This document shows, piece by piece, positions 1 through 10,096 of a DNA stretch of 64,000 nt. A program made the translations under genes and the position numbers. Source of the DNA: Egicoccus sp. AB-alg6-2 (GTDB taxonomy: Bacteria; Actinomycetota; Nitriliruptoria; Nitriliruptorales; Nitriliruptoraceae). How positions within the stretch are numbered: the first letter of the stretch is position 1; every line of letters starts with the position of its first letter. The stretch covers positions 1 to 64,000 of the forward strand of contig NZ_JBGUAY010000003.1 of the NCBI RefSeq assembly GCF_041821025.1, in the 5' to 3' direction. The notes beneath the pieces are model-generated. The model did not search any database. It was not told where the DNA came from and saw only the letters and a list, made by a program, of their open reading frames with translations.

Positions 1-156
1 GCCTTCCTCGTCGTAGCGGCGTAGCCACTTGTGCGCGGTCGCACGCGAGACACCCTGGGCCACGGCCGCGCGGGCGACGGGCCAGCCTGCGAACCGGATC
101 CGCTCGATCAGCAGCCGTCGACCTTCGATCGAAAGCTTCGCCCTACGATGCTCCAC
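1..156 (-). CDS. IS481-family transposase, N-terminal HTH part (partial at window edge)
   Basis: Fifty-two codons read leftward from a GTG at 154-156, preceded by a GGGAGG ribosome-binding site; the frame stays open to the window edge. The encoded start has the leucine-zipper/helix-turn-helix layout of IS481/IS3-type transposases: a basic stretch (VEHRRAKLSIEGRRLL), then a helix-turn-helix with GWPVARAA and GVSRATAHKWLRRY. The catalytic DDE domain would lie outside the window. In this family the N-terminal HTH binds the terminal repeats and the DDE core performs transposition. Whether the full gene is intact is unknown. Confidence 0.8.
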   Translation of the reverse strand, partial: MEHRRAKLSIEGRRLLIERIRFAGWPVARAAVAQGVSRATAHKWLRRYDEEG

Positions 157-209
157 GAGAGCCTCCCGTTAGCTCGTTCTTCGCCGGATGAGCCGGGAGG
201 CTCTCACTC

Positions 210-235
210 TGTGAACAACGTTGCGAGGAACTACA
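210..235 (-). repeat. Probable terminal inverted repeat of the IS481-type element
   Basis: A 26-bp block starting TGTGAACAACGTTG and ending CTACA directly abuts the GCTAGC target palindrome. Read on the transposase strand it begins TGTAGTTCC, matching the TGT start usual for IS481 ends. The mate repeat is off the window, so this rests on position and target context only. Confidence 0.55.
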
Positions 236-274
236 GCTAGCGGAGCGGTGCGGCGGCCCCGGTGCTGGCCCTCG

Positions 275-469
275 CTAGTCGCGGTCGCGTGACGTCCCGC
301 CCTCGGCGGGCAGGTCGTCGGGACCCTCCGACGGGGTCGTCTGCTCGCCGCCGGGCGGTGGGAGCGGCGCGGTCTCGTCGAGCAGGCCGTCGTGGTCGAC
401 CTCGTCATCGACGGTGTCGTCCGTGACGATGTCGGGATGGTGTTCGTCGGGGTGGTGGTCGGCACTCAT
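275..469 (-). CDS. Small acidic hypothetical protein (64 aa)
   Basis: A 64-residue protein starting at an ATG with an AAGGAG ribosome-binding site seven bases upstream. It is rich in Asp, Glu and His (MSADHHPDEHHPD at the start) and ends in a Pro/Gly/Asp-rich tail. There is no signal peptide, membrane segment or recognisable domain, and the whole chain is probably disordered. It lies 91 bases downstream of a PRC-barrel protein on the same strand, so co-transcription is possible. The good ribosome-binding site and biased codon use support a real gene; the function is not known. Confidence 0.6.
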   Translation of the reverse strand: MSADHHPDEHHPDIVTDDTVDDEVDHDGLLDETAPLPPPGGEQTTPSEGPDDLPAEGGTSRDRD

Positions 470-560
470 GGCCTCGCTCCTTCGTCTGCCGGAACGACAC
501 CGGGGTGCCGGCGGCGGGTGGAACCGCCCACCGACACCCCGGTGATTCGATCGATCGACG

Positions 561-1394
561 TCAGCGACGCGTGTCGTCGCGGGACTCCTCGAGACCGGCG
601 ACGTCGATCTCTTCCTTGCGGACGTCGTCCTCGACCCGCGCCTCGTCGGTGTGGACGTCCTTGTCGAGGCGCACGCGCTCCTTCGGGACCGCCTGCTTCT
701 CCACGACCGGCTGCTCCTCGTGGAGCACGACCTCGTGCTCCTCCTCGGAGATCGCCGGACCGTCGGTGGCCCGGTCGACGTTGCCGTCGGTGATCGGCTC
801 ACGCTCGATGTGGACCTCTTCGCGCTGGACCGGCACGGTCTTGGTGACGTGCTCGGTCACGACGTGCTTGCGCAGCCGTGCGCGTCCGACCTCGCGACGC
901 TCCTTGCCGACGTGCAGTTCCTCCTCGGAACGCGTCATCGCGTCGTCGGTGGTCGGCCCGGACGTATCGTGGCCGACGGTGCCGTGGTCGTTACGGTCGG
1001 TCGTCATACCGCCCGTGACGGGCTCGCCGGTCCGCCCGACGTCGTCGCGGTCGTCGCGCAGCGTGTCGCCGTAGGACTGGTCGTAGTCCATGCCGTAGTA
1101 GCGGTACAGCTCGGCCTCGTCGGAGGGCTCGAGGTGCCCGTCGGCGTCGATGTTCGGCGCGTCCTTGATCTTGTCCTTGGTGTAGCCGACGCGCAGGTCA
1201 TCGCCGTCGATCGTGGCGTTCTGGATCGGCACGAAGGACGAGCGCGTCCCAAACAGGCCGGTGTTCACCAGCGCGAAGGTCGGCTCACCGGTGACGTCGT
1301 CGACGAAGACCGTGTCGACGTTGCCGATCTTGTCGCCGGAACTGTCATAGGCGGTCGCGCCCATGACGCGGTCGAGCTCCTGCTTGCCAATCAT
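561..1394 (-). CDS. PRC-barrel plus DUF2382 protein
   Basis: A 277-residue protein. Residues 1-100 form a PRC-barrel domain (GDKIGNVDTVFVD; GLFGTRSSFVP near 47-56; ELYRYYG near 95-101). After a low-complexity Asp/Gly/Thr linker, residues about 155-265 form a DUF2382 domain with its characteristic charged beta-strand pattern (REEVHIEREP, VLHEEQPVVEKQAVPKERV). This architecture is common in Actinobacteria and Deinococcus as small soluble stress-associated proteins; the biochemical role is not established. The ATG at 1394 has an AAAGGA site. A paralogue with the same PRC domain but no DUF2382 follows upstream on the same strand. Confidence 0.88.
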   Translation of the reverse strand: MIGKQELDRVMGATAYDSSGDKIGNVDTVFVDDVTGEPTFALVNTGLFGTRSSFVPIQNATIDGDDLRVGYTKDKIKDAPNIDADGHLEPSDEAELYRYYGMDYDQSYGDTLRDDRDDVGRTGEPVTGGMTTDRNDHGTVGHDTSGPTTDDAMTRSEEELHVGKERREVGRARLRKHVVTEHVTKTVPVQREEVHIEREPITDGNVDRATDGPAISEEEHEVVLHEEQPVVEKQAVPKERVRLDKDVHTDEARVEDDVRKEEIDVAGLEESRDDTRR

Positions 1395-1467
1395 GCCTGT
1401 CCTTTTTCGTCGGTGATTCGTACCCCTACGAAACCGGCCGCGACCCTGTTGCGCCGCCCGCGAATCC

Positions 1468-1483
1468 CCCCGACCGCTCGGGG
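1468..1483 (-). terminator. Short GC hairpin downstream of the second PRC-barrel gene
   Basis: A perfect 6-bp stem (CCCCGA/TCGGGG) with a 4-base loop lies in the 206-base gap between the two PRC-barrel genes, about 120 bases past the stop at 1601. No T-tract follows on the transcribed strand, so it is only a possible terminator. Nothing else convincing was seen in the gap. Confidence 0.25.
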
Positions 1484-1600
1484 CACAACGTTCCCCTGTC
1501 CGGACACGGATCACCCGGCGGGGTACCCGTCCAATTCGACCAGACGTGGCACCGTCGCCGGGCGGGGGACGCGCGGGCGTACCGAAGAAGGTGGCGCGAG

Positions 1601-2242
1601 CTAACGGACCGCGTCCGCGTCGCCGCGGCGGCTACGACCGTCGTCGGCGTGCGAGGCGGGATCTCCGAGGCGTCGCAGGCGTAGGCGCTCCTCGGGCGAC
1701 GCCCGCGGGCCGTCGAGGGTCGGGTCGAAGCCCTGGTCCGCGATCAGGTCGGCGCCGCTGGGCAGGTCGTCGCCCGGGATGCCCGTGTCGTCGCCGGTGC
1801 TACCGGCGTCGCGCATCGCGTCGCCTTCGTCCGCCGCACTGGAGCCGCTGCCGCTCCGGACGTCGGTATCAGGCCGGGTCCGCTCGTCATGCGAGGGACG
1901 GAGGTGGTCGTCGTCGGCATCTTCTTCCGTGGCCGGGATGCCGTAGTAGCGGTACAGCTCGAGTTCCTGGTCGGCGTCGAGCCGGTCGTCGGCGTCCACG
2001 TTCGGCGCGTCGTTCACCCGCTCGCGGGAGTAGGCGACGTGCAGTTCGCCGTCGCGGAAGTTCGCGTCGGCGAGTGGGACGAATGACGATCGGGTGCCGA
2101 AGAGGCCGGTCCTGATCGCGGCGAACGTGCCCTCGTCGGTCTGGGTGTCGACGAACACCGTGTCCACGGTGCCGAGTTCCTGCCCGTCGTGGTCGTATGC
2201 CGCTGCGCCGATGAGCTGGTAGAGGTCCTGTTTACCGAGCAT
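1601..2242 (-). CDS. PRC-barrel domain protein with acidic tail
   Basis: A 213-residue protein whose first 100 residues repeat the PRC-barrel of the neighbouring gene (YDHDGQELGTVDTVFVD, GLFGTRSSFVP, DAPNVDADD, ELYRYYG), so the two are tandem paralogues. It has no DUF2382 domain. Residues 105-213 are an Asp/Ser/Gly-rich, apparently disordered tail with a basic extreme end. The ATG at 2242 begins a sequence homologous to the paralogue's start (MLGKQDL versus MIGKQEL), which decides the start over a further methionine codon 12 residues upstream. PRC-barrels bind RNA or protein partners in other families; the role here is unknown. Confidence 0.85.
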   Translation of the reverse strand: MLGKQDLYQLIGAAAYDHDGQELGTVDTVFVDTQTDEGTFAAIRTGLFGTRSSFVPLADANFRDGELHVAYSRERVNDAPNVDADDRLDADQELELYRYYGIPATEEDADDDHLRPSHDERTRPDTDVRSGSGSSAADEGDAMRDAGSTGDDTGIPGDDLPSGADLIADQGFDPTLDGPRASPEERLRLRRLGDPASHADDGRSRRGDADAVR

Positions 2243-2335
2243 GTGGCCCCCGTTCGGATGGGTCGTGTCACCACCCAACTCGATCCCGCCCTCCGGCGGG
2301 GGCAGGTACCGCCACCGTGCGTCGGGGGCCGCGCA

Positions 2336-3082
2336 TCAGCGCCCGGCGGTCCGCTGGGCGTCCCTTGCGGTGAACACCGCCTCGCGGGCGACCTTGCGCG
2401 CCAGTCCGTCGTTGTAGCCGCGGCGGGCGACATGGGCGGCGACGCGACGGACCGCGGCCTCGGGCGACAGACCGCTGGTGCGCTGCGCCTTCTCGCGGGC
2501 CAGGGCGTAGGCCGCGGCTTCGGGATCTTCGCGATCCGCGGCGGCCAACGCGGCGTCGAGCAACGGGGGCGCAAACCCCCGCTCACGCAGGTCGCGCCGG
2601 ATCCTGGCCGGTGCGTGCCCCTTCCGACGGCGTTCGTCGACGAGCGCGGCGACCATCGCCTCGTCGTCGACGAGCCGCTCACGCCTGGCGCGCTCGAGTG
2701 CCTGCTCGATCACCGGCTCGGCCACGTCGCGCTCGCGGAGCTTGTCCCGCAGTCGTTGTTCGCTCTGCGGCGTCATGCTGGTCGAGCGCCGGAGGAACGC
2801 GACGGCCTCGGCGACGTCGTCCTCCATACGGGGCGTGGCGGCGTCGGTGGTGGCGGCGCGTTCGTCCGCGCGCCGCACCGCCGCGTCAGCGGCGTCTTCG
2901 GCCAGGCGCTGCACCTCACGGCGGCTCGGTGGCGTGGCCGCGTCGGCGGACGGCGCCGCTGCCTCGGGACCTGGATCGGCCGGCGCCGGGTCCGGTGGCG
3001 GGGTGAGCGGGACCCGGATGGGATCGCGCTCGACCCCCCGGTCGGCGAGCCAGGCTTCGGCGTCCTTGTAGGGCCCCGCCAC
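2336..3082 (-). CDS. recX: Regulatory protein RecX
   Basis: RecX binds RecA filaments and limits RecA activity during recombination and the SOS response. The 248-residue product has an Ala/Pro-rich N-terminal extension of about 85 residues, then the three-helix repeats of RecX from about residue 95 (RRSTSMTPQSEQRLRDKL, RERLVDDEAMVAALVDER, and a final helix set with GYNDGLARKVAREA). I chose the GTG at 3082 because GGAGG sits six bases upstream and the start lies one base past the recA stop, giving tight coupling to recA. An in-frame start at 3115 inside recA is possible but lacks that site. recA-recX adjacency is classic in Actinobacteria. Confidence 0.9.
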   Translation of the reverse strand: MAGPYKDAEAWLADRGVERDPIRVPLTPPPDPAPADPGPEAAAPSADAATPPSRREVQRLAEDAADAAVRRADERAATTDAATPRMEDDVAEAVAFLRRSTSMTPQSEQRLRDKLRERDVAEPVIEQALERARRERLVDDEAMVAALVDERRRKGHAPARIRRDLRERGFAPPLLDAALAAADREDPEAAAYALAREKAQRTSGLSPEAAVRRVAAHVARRGYNDGLARKVAREAVFTARDAQRTAGR

Positions 3083-3083
3083 G

Positions 3084-6521
<3,438 letters not shown>

Positions 6522-6649
6522 GGGTGCCTCCCGGGTGAGCCGACCGCGTACCGGTCGACGTGGGTCTCGGTCGATGAGGTCGGCACGGTATGTCGCGGGT
6601 GCGACACGGCCGTGGACGAACCCCCCATCGCTGTGGACACCGACGTTAT

Positions 6650-6665
6650 CCGAACGCTTGTTCGG
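6650..6665 (-). promoter_or_regulatory. SOS box (LexA operator) upstream of recA
   Basis: A 16-base palindrome with core CGAAC-GCTT-GTTCG matches the gram-positive/actinobacterial LexA operator form GAAC-N4-GTTC. It lies about 130 bases upstream of the recA GTG and 120 bases upstream of the divergent exonuclease ATG, in their shared 263-base promoter region. LexA repression of recA is the expected role; control of the exonuclease gene as well is possible. Confidence 0.82.
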
Positions 6666-6784
6666 ACGCGAGCACCCCGGCTCCACCAGCGCTCGTCCCC
6701 CACCGACGGGCCGCCGCACGCCGGTGGCAACACCCCCGGCGGCTACGGTGTCGGCAGCCCCCACGACCGTCGAAGGCGCCCTCC

Positions 6785-7552
6785 ATGTCCGACCCTTCCG
6801 CCGACCCCGCGACCCCCACACCGTCGGGACGCCGCTCCGGAAGGACCCGGTTCGTGTTCGTGGACACCGAGGCGACCGGCCTCGACCACGAGCGCCACGA
6901 GTTGACCGAGGTGTCGTGGATCGTCCGCTTCGAGGACGGCCGTGAGGAGGAACGCCAGTTCTTCCCCCAGCACACCATCGACGGGGCGGACGCCGACGCC
7001 CTGACACTGACGCGCTACGACGACCGGATCGCGCCGCAGGACAAGACCCCGGCGTCGGAGTGGCTCACGCTCTTCCTCGAGGACGCACAGGACGCCGTGC
7101 TGGTCGGTGCGGTGCCGGACTTCGACGCCCAGCACCTCGAGCGCATGTGCCGCAAGCTGGGGCTCGAACCGACCTGGGACCATCACCTGCTCGACGTCGA
7201 GACGCTGGCCCTGCCGCTGATCGCGCCCGGGCCCGAGGCACCGAGGAGCCTGGCCAAGACCTGCCTCGCGCTGGGAATCCCCCACGACAAGGACCAGGCC
7301 CACGGCGCGCTCTACGACGCCCGGCAGGCACGTCTCGCGTTCGACCGGATCTGGCAGCTGCTGGCCGAACTGCGCGCGACCGGCGCGCCGCTGCCGCCGC
7401 CGGTCCCCCGCGACAACGGCCGCAACGGCAACGGGAACGGCAACGGCGCCGGAGCGGTCGACCCGGGGGTGGCGAAGCAGATGGCGGCCACGCCGGCCGA
7501 TCCCGACGCGCCGGACCAGCGGGCCGAGCAGGACGCCCACACCCCCCGCTGA
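6785..7552 (+). CDS. DEDD-family 3'-5' exonuclease (DnaQ/RNase T-like)
   Basis: A 255-residue protein with the exonuclease fold of the DnaQ superfamily. Motif Exo I is [11 protein letters not shown] (Asp27, Glu29), Exo II is around [12 protein letters not shown], and Exo III is [14 protein letters not shown] with the conserved His and Asp. These residues coordinate two metal ions that hydrolyse 3' ends of DNA or RNA. A Gly/Asn-rich linker ([11 protein letters not shown]) precedes a disordered C-terminal tail. The gene is divergent from recA across the SOS box, which suggests a DNA-repair role, though DEDD proteins of this size also process RNA. The substrate cannot be told from sequence. Confidence 0.85.
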   Translation: MSDPSADPATPTPSGRRSGRTRFVFVDTEATGLDHERHELTEVSWIVRFEDGREEERQFFPQHTIDGADADALTLTRYDDRIAPQDKTPASEWLTLFLEDAQDAVLVGAVPDFDAQHLERMCRKLGLEPTWDHHLLDVETLALPLIAPGPEAPRSLAKTCLALGIPHDKDQAHGALYDARQARLAFDRIWQLLAELRATGAPLPPPVPRDNGRNGNGNGNGAGAVDPGVAKQMAATPADPDAPDQRAEQDAHTPR

Positions 7553-7634
7553 CGCCGAGGCTCGACCGGTCGGCGCCGACGCTCAATCGGTCAGCGCCGA
7601 CGCTTCGTCGGTCAGCGCCGAGGCTCAGCCGATC
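7551..7634. repeat. Four tandem copies of a 21-bp repeat between convergent genes
   Basis: Four adjacent 21-base units begin at 7551, 7572, 7593 and 7614, with consensus AGCGCCGACGCTC-n2-TCGGTC. They start at the stop codon of the exonuclease gene and run across the whole intergenic gap into the last codons of thpR. No units follow beyond 7634. The GGCGCC/AGCGCC cores could form weak hairpins, but no canonical terminator is apparent. Confidence 0.85.
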
Positions 7635-8167
7635 AGCGGTGCCTCGTGTTCGACGGTGTAGCGCGCCGGGCCGCTGCCCAGCTCCGACGACCACAGCTGG
7701 ATCGAGGTGGCACGCCACGCCACCGGCGGGACGCTGACCGCAGCGACCAGCGCGTCGTCGACGCGGCGTTTCCCTCCCCTGCCGAGGGTGACGTGCGGCC
7801 GTACCGCGCGCCGCTCGACCGGTAGTCCCTGGTCGGCCAGCGCGGCCTGCAGCCGCTCGCCGAGGTCGGCCACCCCGCCCGGCGGTCGGTCGACGACGCC
7901 CAGCCAAAGCACGCCCCGACCGAAGCGGCCCGCCTCGCCCGAGCGCAGGGCCAACGGCGGCGCGGCCGTCGCGACCGTGTCCACGACCGCGACGGCGTCG
8001 GCCAGGTGCTCGGCGGCCACCTCGCCGAGGAAGGCGAGGGTCACGTGCAAACGCTCGGCGGACGCCCACCGCAGTCCCTCGCCGTCACCGTCCCGGAGCT
8101 CGCGCGTGGCCGTGACCACGGCGGTACGCAGTGTGTCGGGAACCGGCAGGGCGACGAACAGGCGCAC
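7625..8167 (-). CDS. thpR: RNA 2',3'-cyclic phosphodiesterase (2H family)
   Basis: A 180-residue 2H phosphoesterase. The two signature HxTx motifs are RLHVTLAFLG (His41, Thr43) and RPHVTLGRGG (His125, Thr127), spaced as in ThpR/LigT proteins. These hydrolyse 2',3'-cyclic phosphates at RNA ends and can show weak 2'-5' ligase activity. The chosen GTG start at 8167 gives the usual N-terminus (VRLFVALPVPDTLR) and lies eight bases past the cinA stop, so it is the last gene of the rimO-pgsA-cinA-thpR chain. A longer frame exists upstream but would overlap cinA. Confidence 0.9.
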   Translation of the reverse strand: MRLFVALPVPDTLRTAVVTATRELRDGDGEGLRWASAERLHVTLAFLGEVAAEHLADAVAVVDTVATAAPPLALRSGEAGRFGRGVLWLGVVDRPPGGVADLGERLQAALADQGLPVERRAVRPHVTLGRGGKRRVDDALVAAVSVPPVAWRATSIQLWSSELGSGPARYTVEHEAPLIG

Positions 8168-8174
8168 GGCCGGC

Positions 8175-9476
8175 TCAGCGCTCCAGCAGCCGGCGCCGCA
8201 GCAGATCGAGCGCGGCGCTTCCGAGCCGCTTGATGACCTGGCCACGGTCGCCCGGCAACAGGCGAGTGTGCACCTCGACGTGGCCGTCGGGATGCGCGAG
8301 CGCCCAGAACGCGGTGCCGACCGGCTGGCCGTTCTGCTGCTCGGGTCCGGCGCAGCCGGTCACCCCGACGCCCCAGTCGGCGCCGAACCGCTCGCGGGCC
8401 AGACGCGCCAGCTCCCGCGTCACCGCCTCGCTCACGGGGCCGTGCTCGTCCAGGATGCCGCGGTCGACGCCGAGGACGTCGTGCTTGACCTCGGTGTCGT
8501 ACACGGCCATCCCGCCGAGCAACCCGTGCGAGGCACCCGGCACCAGTCCGAGGCGCGCGGCGATGTCGCCGGCCGTCGCCGACTCCGCCGTGGCGACGGT
8601 CTGATCAGCATCGCCGAGCAGCCGCAGCACCACGTCCTCGAGCTGTTCCTCGTCGAGGCCGGCGACCGCTCCCCCGAGCGCGTCGATCACCTCCTCGAGC
8701 AACGGCTGCGACGCGGCCCTGGCGGCGTCGGCGTCACTGCCGCTGACGGTCAGGCGCACCTGGATCTCGTGCGAGCGGGCGAGGAAGGACAACTCGACCG
8801 CGTCGTGGCCCTCGACGATCGGCTCGACGATCCCGGCGACGTCGGACTCCCCCTTGCCGATCACGTGGACGACGCGCGTCACCGTCGCTCGCGCACCGGC
8901 GATCGCCTGCAGTTCGGGCGCGACCTCGCGATGGAACAGCTCCTTGAGCTCCCACGGCACGCCGGGCAGGGCATAGACGCGCACCGGCCCGGGGTCGGTG
9001 ATGGTCAGCGCGAACCCGGGCGCGGTGCCCACGGGCGGGAACGGCCGGCCGCCGCGGGGGATGCCGGCTTGCCTCGCGTTCTGCGGCGGCATGGCGCGGC
9101 CCATGGACGCGAACTTCTGCACGATGGCCTCTTCGAGGTCGTCGTGGTGGTCGATCTCGACGCCGGCCGCCGCGGCCACCGCCTCGCGCGTGCGGTCGTC
9201 GGAGGTGGGACCGAGCCCGCCACCGCAGATGACGACGTGGACGCGCCCGGCCAGCCACCGCAGGGTCTGGACGAACTCCTCGGTGTCGTCGCGGACCGCG
9301 ACGTGGTGGACGACCTCGACGCCCATGTCGCGGAGTCGCGACGACAGCCAGGTCGCGTTGGTGTCGGTGAGGTCGCCGAGCAGCAGTTCGCTGCCGACCG
9401 AGACGATGGCCGCGCGGGCGACCTCGTCGGCGGGGACGAGCTCGACCCCGTCGAGGATGCCTGGCTGGGTGTTCAC
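8175..9476 (-). CDS. cinA: CinA-like protein (molybdopterin-binding domain plus nicotinamide-nucleotide amidase domain)
   Basis: A 433-residue two-domain protein. The N-terminal half is a MoCF/COG1058 domain (AAIVSVGSELLLGDLTDTN, VVICGGGLGPTSDDRTREAV, VYALPGVPWELKELF). The C-terminal half, from about residue 265, is the CinA domain (TVATAESATAGDIAARLGLVPG, VTGCAGPE). In characterised members it deamidates nicotinamide mononucleotide, and the N-terminal half hydrolyses ADP-ribose-type substrates. The GTG at 9476 overlaps the pgsA stop by four bases with AAGGAA upstream. The pgsA-cinA order is common in bacteria, often with recA nearby as here. Confidence 0.92.
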   Translation of the reverse strand: MNTQPGILDGVELVPADEVARAAIVSVGSELLLGDLTDTNATWLSSRLRDMGVEVVHHVAVRDDTEEFVQTLRWLAGRVHVVICGGGLGPTSDDRTREAVAAAAGVEIDHHDDLEEAIVQKFASMGRAMPPQNARQAGIPRGGRPFPPVGTAPGFALTITDPGPVRVYALPGVPWELKELFHREVAPELQAIAGARATVTRVVHVIGKGESDVAGIVEPIVEGHDAVELSFLARSHEIQVRLTVSGSDADAARAASQPLLEEVIDALGGAVAGLDEEQLEDVVLRLLGDADQTVATAESATAGDIAARLGLVPGASHGLLGGMAVYDTEVKHDVLGVDRGILDEHGPVSEAVTRELARLARERFGADWGVGVTGCAGPEQQNGQPVGTAFWALAHPDGHVEVHTRLLPGDRGQVIKRLGSAALDLLRRRLLER

Positions 9477-10096
9477 GTCGGGGTTCCTTCGCGTCGCGCC
9501 CGGGCGAGGCGGCCCGCCCGGAAGGCGTACTCGATGCCGGACCAGATGGTCAGCACGACCGCCAGGTCCAGCAACGGACCTGCCACGGTCGCGCGGACGC
9601 CCGGGGACAGATAGGCGGCGACGGCCACCACCTGGGAGACGGTCTTGGCCTTGCCCCACGAGCTGGCGGGCATGACGAGGTCGAGCCGCCGGACCAACCG
9701 GACCCGCAGCAACGTGACCGCGGCCTCCCGGGCGACGATGACGTTGACCGCCCACCACGGCAGCTCCCCGACCACCGCCAGGCTCGCGAGCGAGCCGATG
9801 ATGAGCAACTTGTCGGCGATCGGATCGGCGAGCTGGCCCCATCTTGTCACGCCGTGCCAACGCCGGGCGACCCAGCCATCGATCGAGTCGGTGGCGGCCG
9901 CGAACACGAACACGCCGAACGCCCACCACCGGGCCGCCTCGCCGTCGGCGGTCAGCAGCCAGAGGATGACGGGCACGAGGAGGGCACGCAGGAACGTCAG
10001 CAGGTTGGGGACGTTGAACCAGTGCGGCTCGCCGGCACGCAGCTCCGCCAGGGGAACCGCCTCGGGTTCTTCGTCCGGCTGTGGGTGCTCGCTCAC
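9473..10096 (-). CDS. pgsA: CDP-diacylglycerol-glycerol-3-phosphate 3-phosphatidyltransferase family
   Basis: A 207-residue integral membrane CDP-alcohol phosphotransferase, catalysing the committed step towards phosphatidylglycerol. The family motif D-x2-DG-x2-AR-x8-G-x3-D-x3-D is present at Asp70, Asp73-Gly74, Ala77-Arg78, Gly87, Asp91 and Asp95 (DSIDGWVARRW then GQLADPIADK). About five hydrophobic helices follow the NVPNLLTFLR start typical of PgsA. The GTG start overlaps the rimO stop by four bases, and its own stop overlaps the cinA start, so the three are translationally coupled. Alternative CDP-alcohol substrates (for example inositol phosphate) cannot be excluded. Confidence 0.9.
   Translation of the reverse strand: MSEHPQPDEEPEAVPLAELRAGEPHWFNVPNLLTFLRALLVPVILWLLTADGEAARWWAFGVFVFAAATDSIDGWVARRWHGVTRWGQLADPIADKLLIIGSLASLAVVGELPWWAVNVIVAREAAVTLLRVRLVRRLDLVMPASSWGKAKTVSQVVAVAAYLSPGVRATVAGPLLDLAVVLTIWSGIEYAFRAGRLARARREGTPT

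Larger units (their letters stand above)
1..235 (-). mobile_element. IS481-family insertion sequence, transposase-proximal end (rest lies left of the window)
   Basis: The left edge holds the start of an IS481-like transposase read leftward, and upstream of it (to the right) a terminal-repeat-like block ending at 235. Immediately outside is the palindrome GCTAGC (236-241). Elements of this family characteristically insert at CTAG-containing targets, which supports placing the element boundary at 235. Only one end is inside the window, so the second inverted repeat and the target duplication cannot be confirmed, nor whether the element is intact. Confidence 0.72.

Noticed and set aside
1395-1600. 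A stress sigma-factor promoter (GTTT/GGGTA type) upstream of the PRC-barrel gene
   Set aside because: GTTT and GGGTA occur on the right strand but only a few bases apart, not at the required spacing.
7551-7634. The 21-bp repeat as a CRISPR-like array
   Set aside because: The units are directly adjacent with no spacers.
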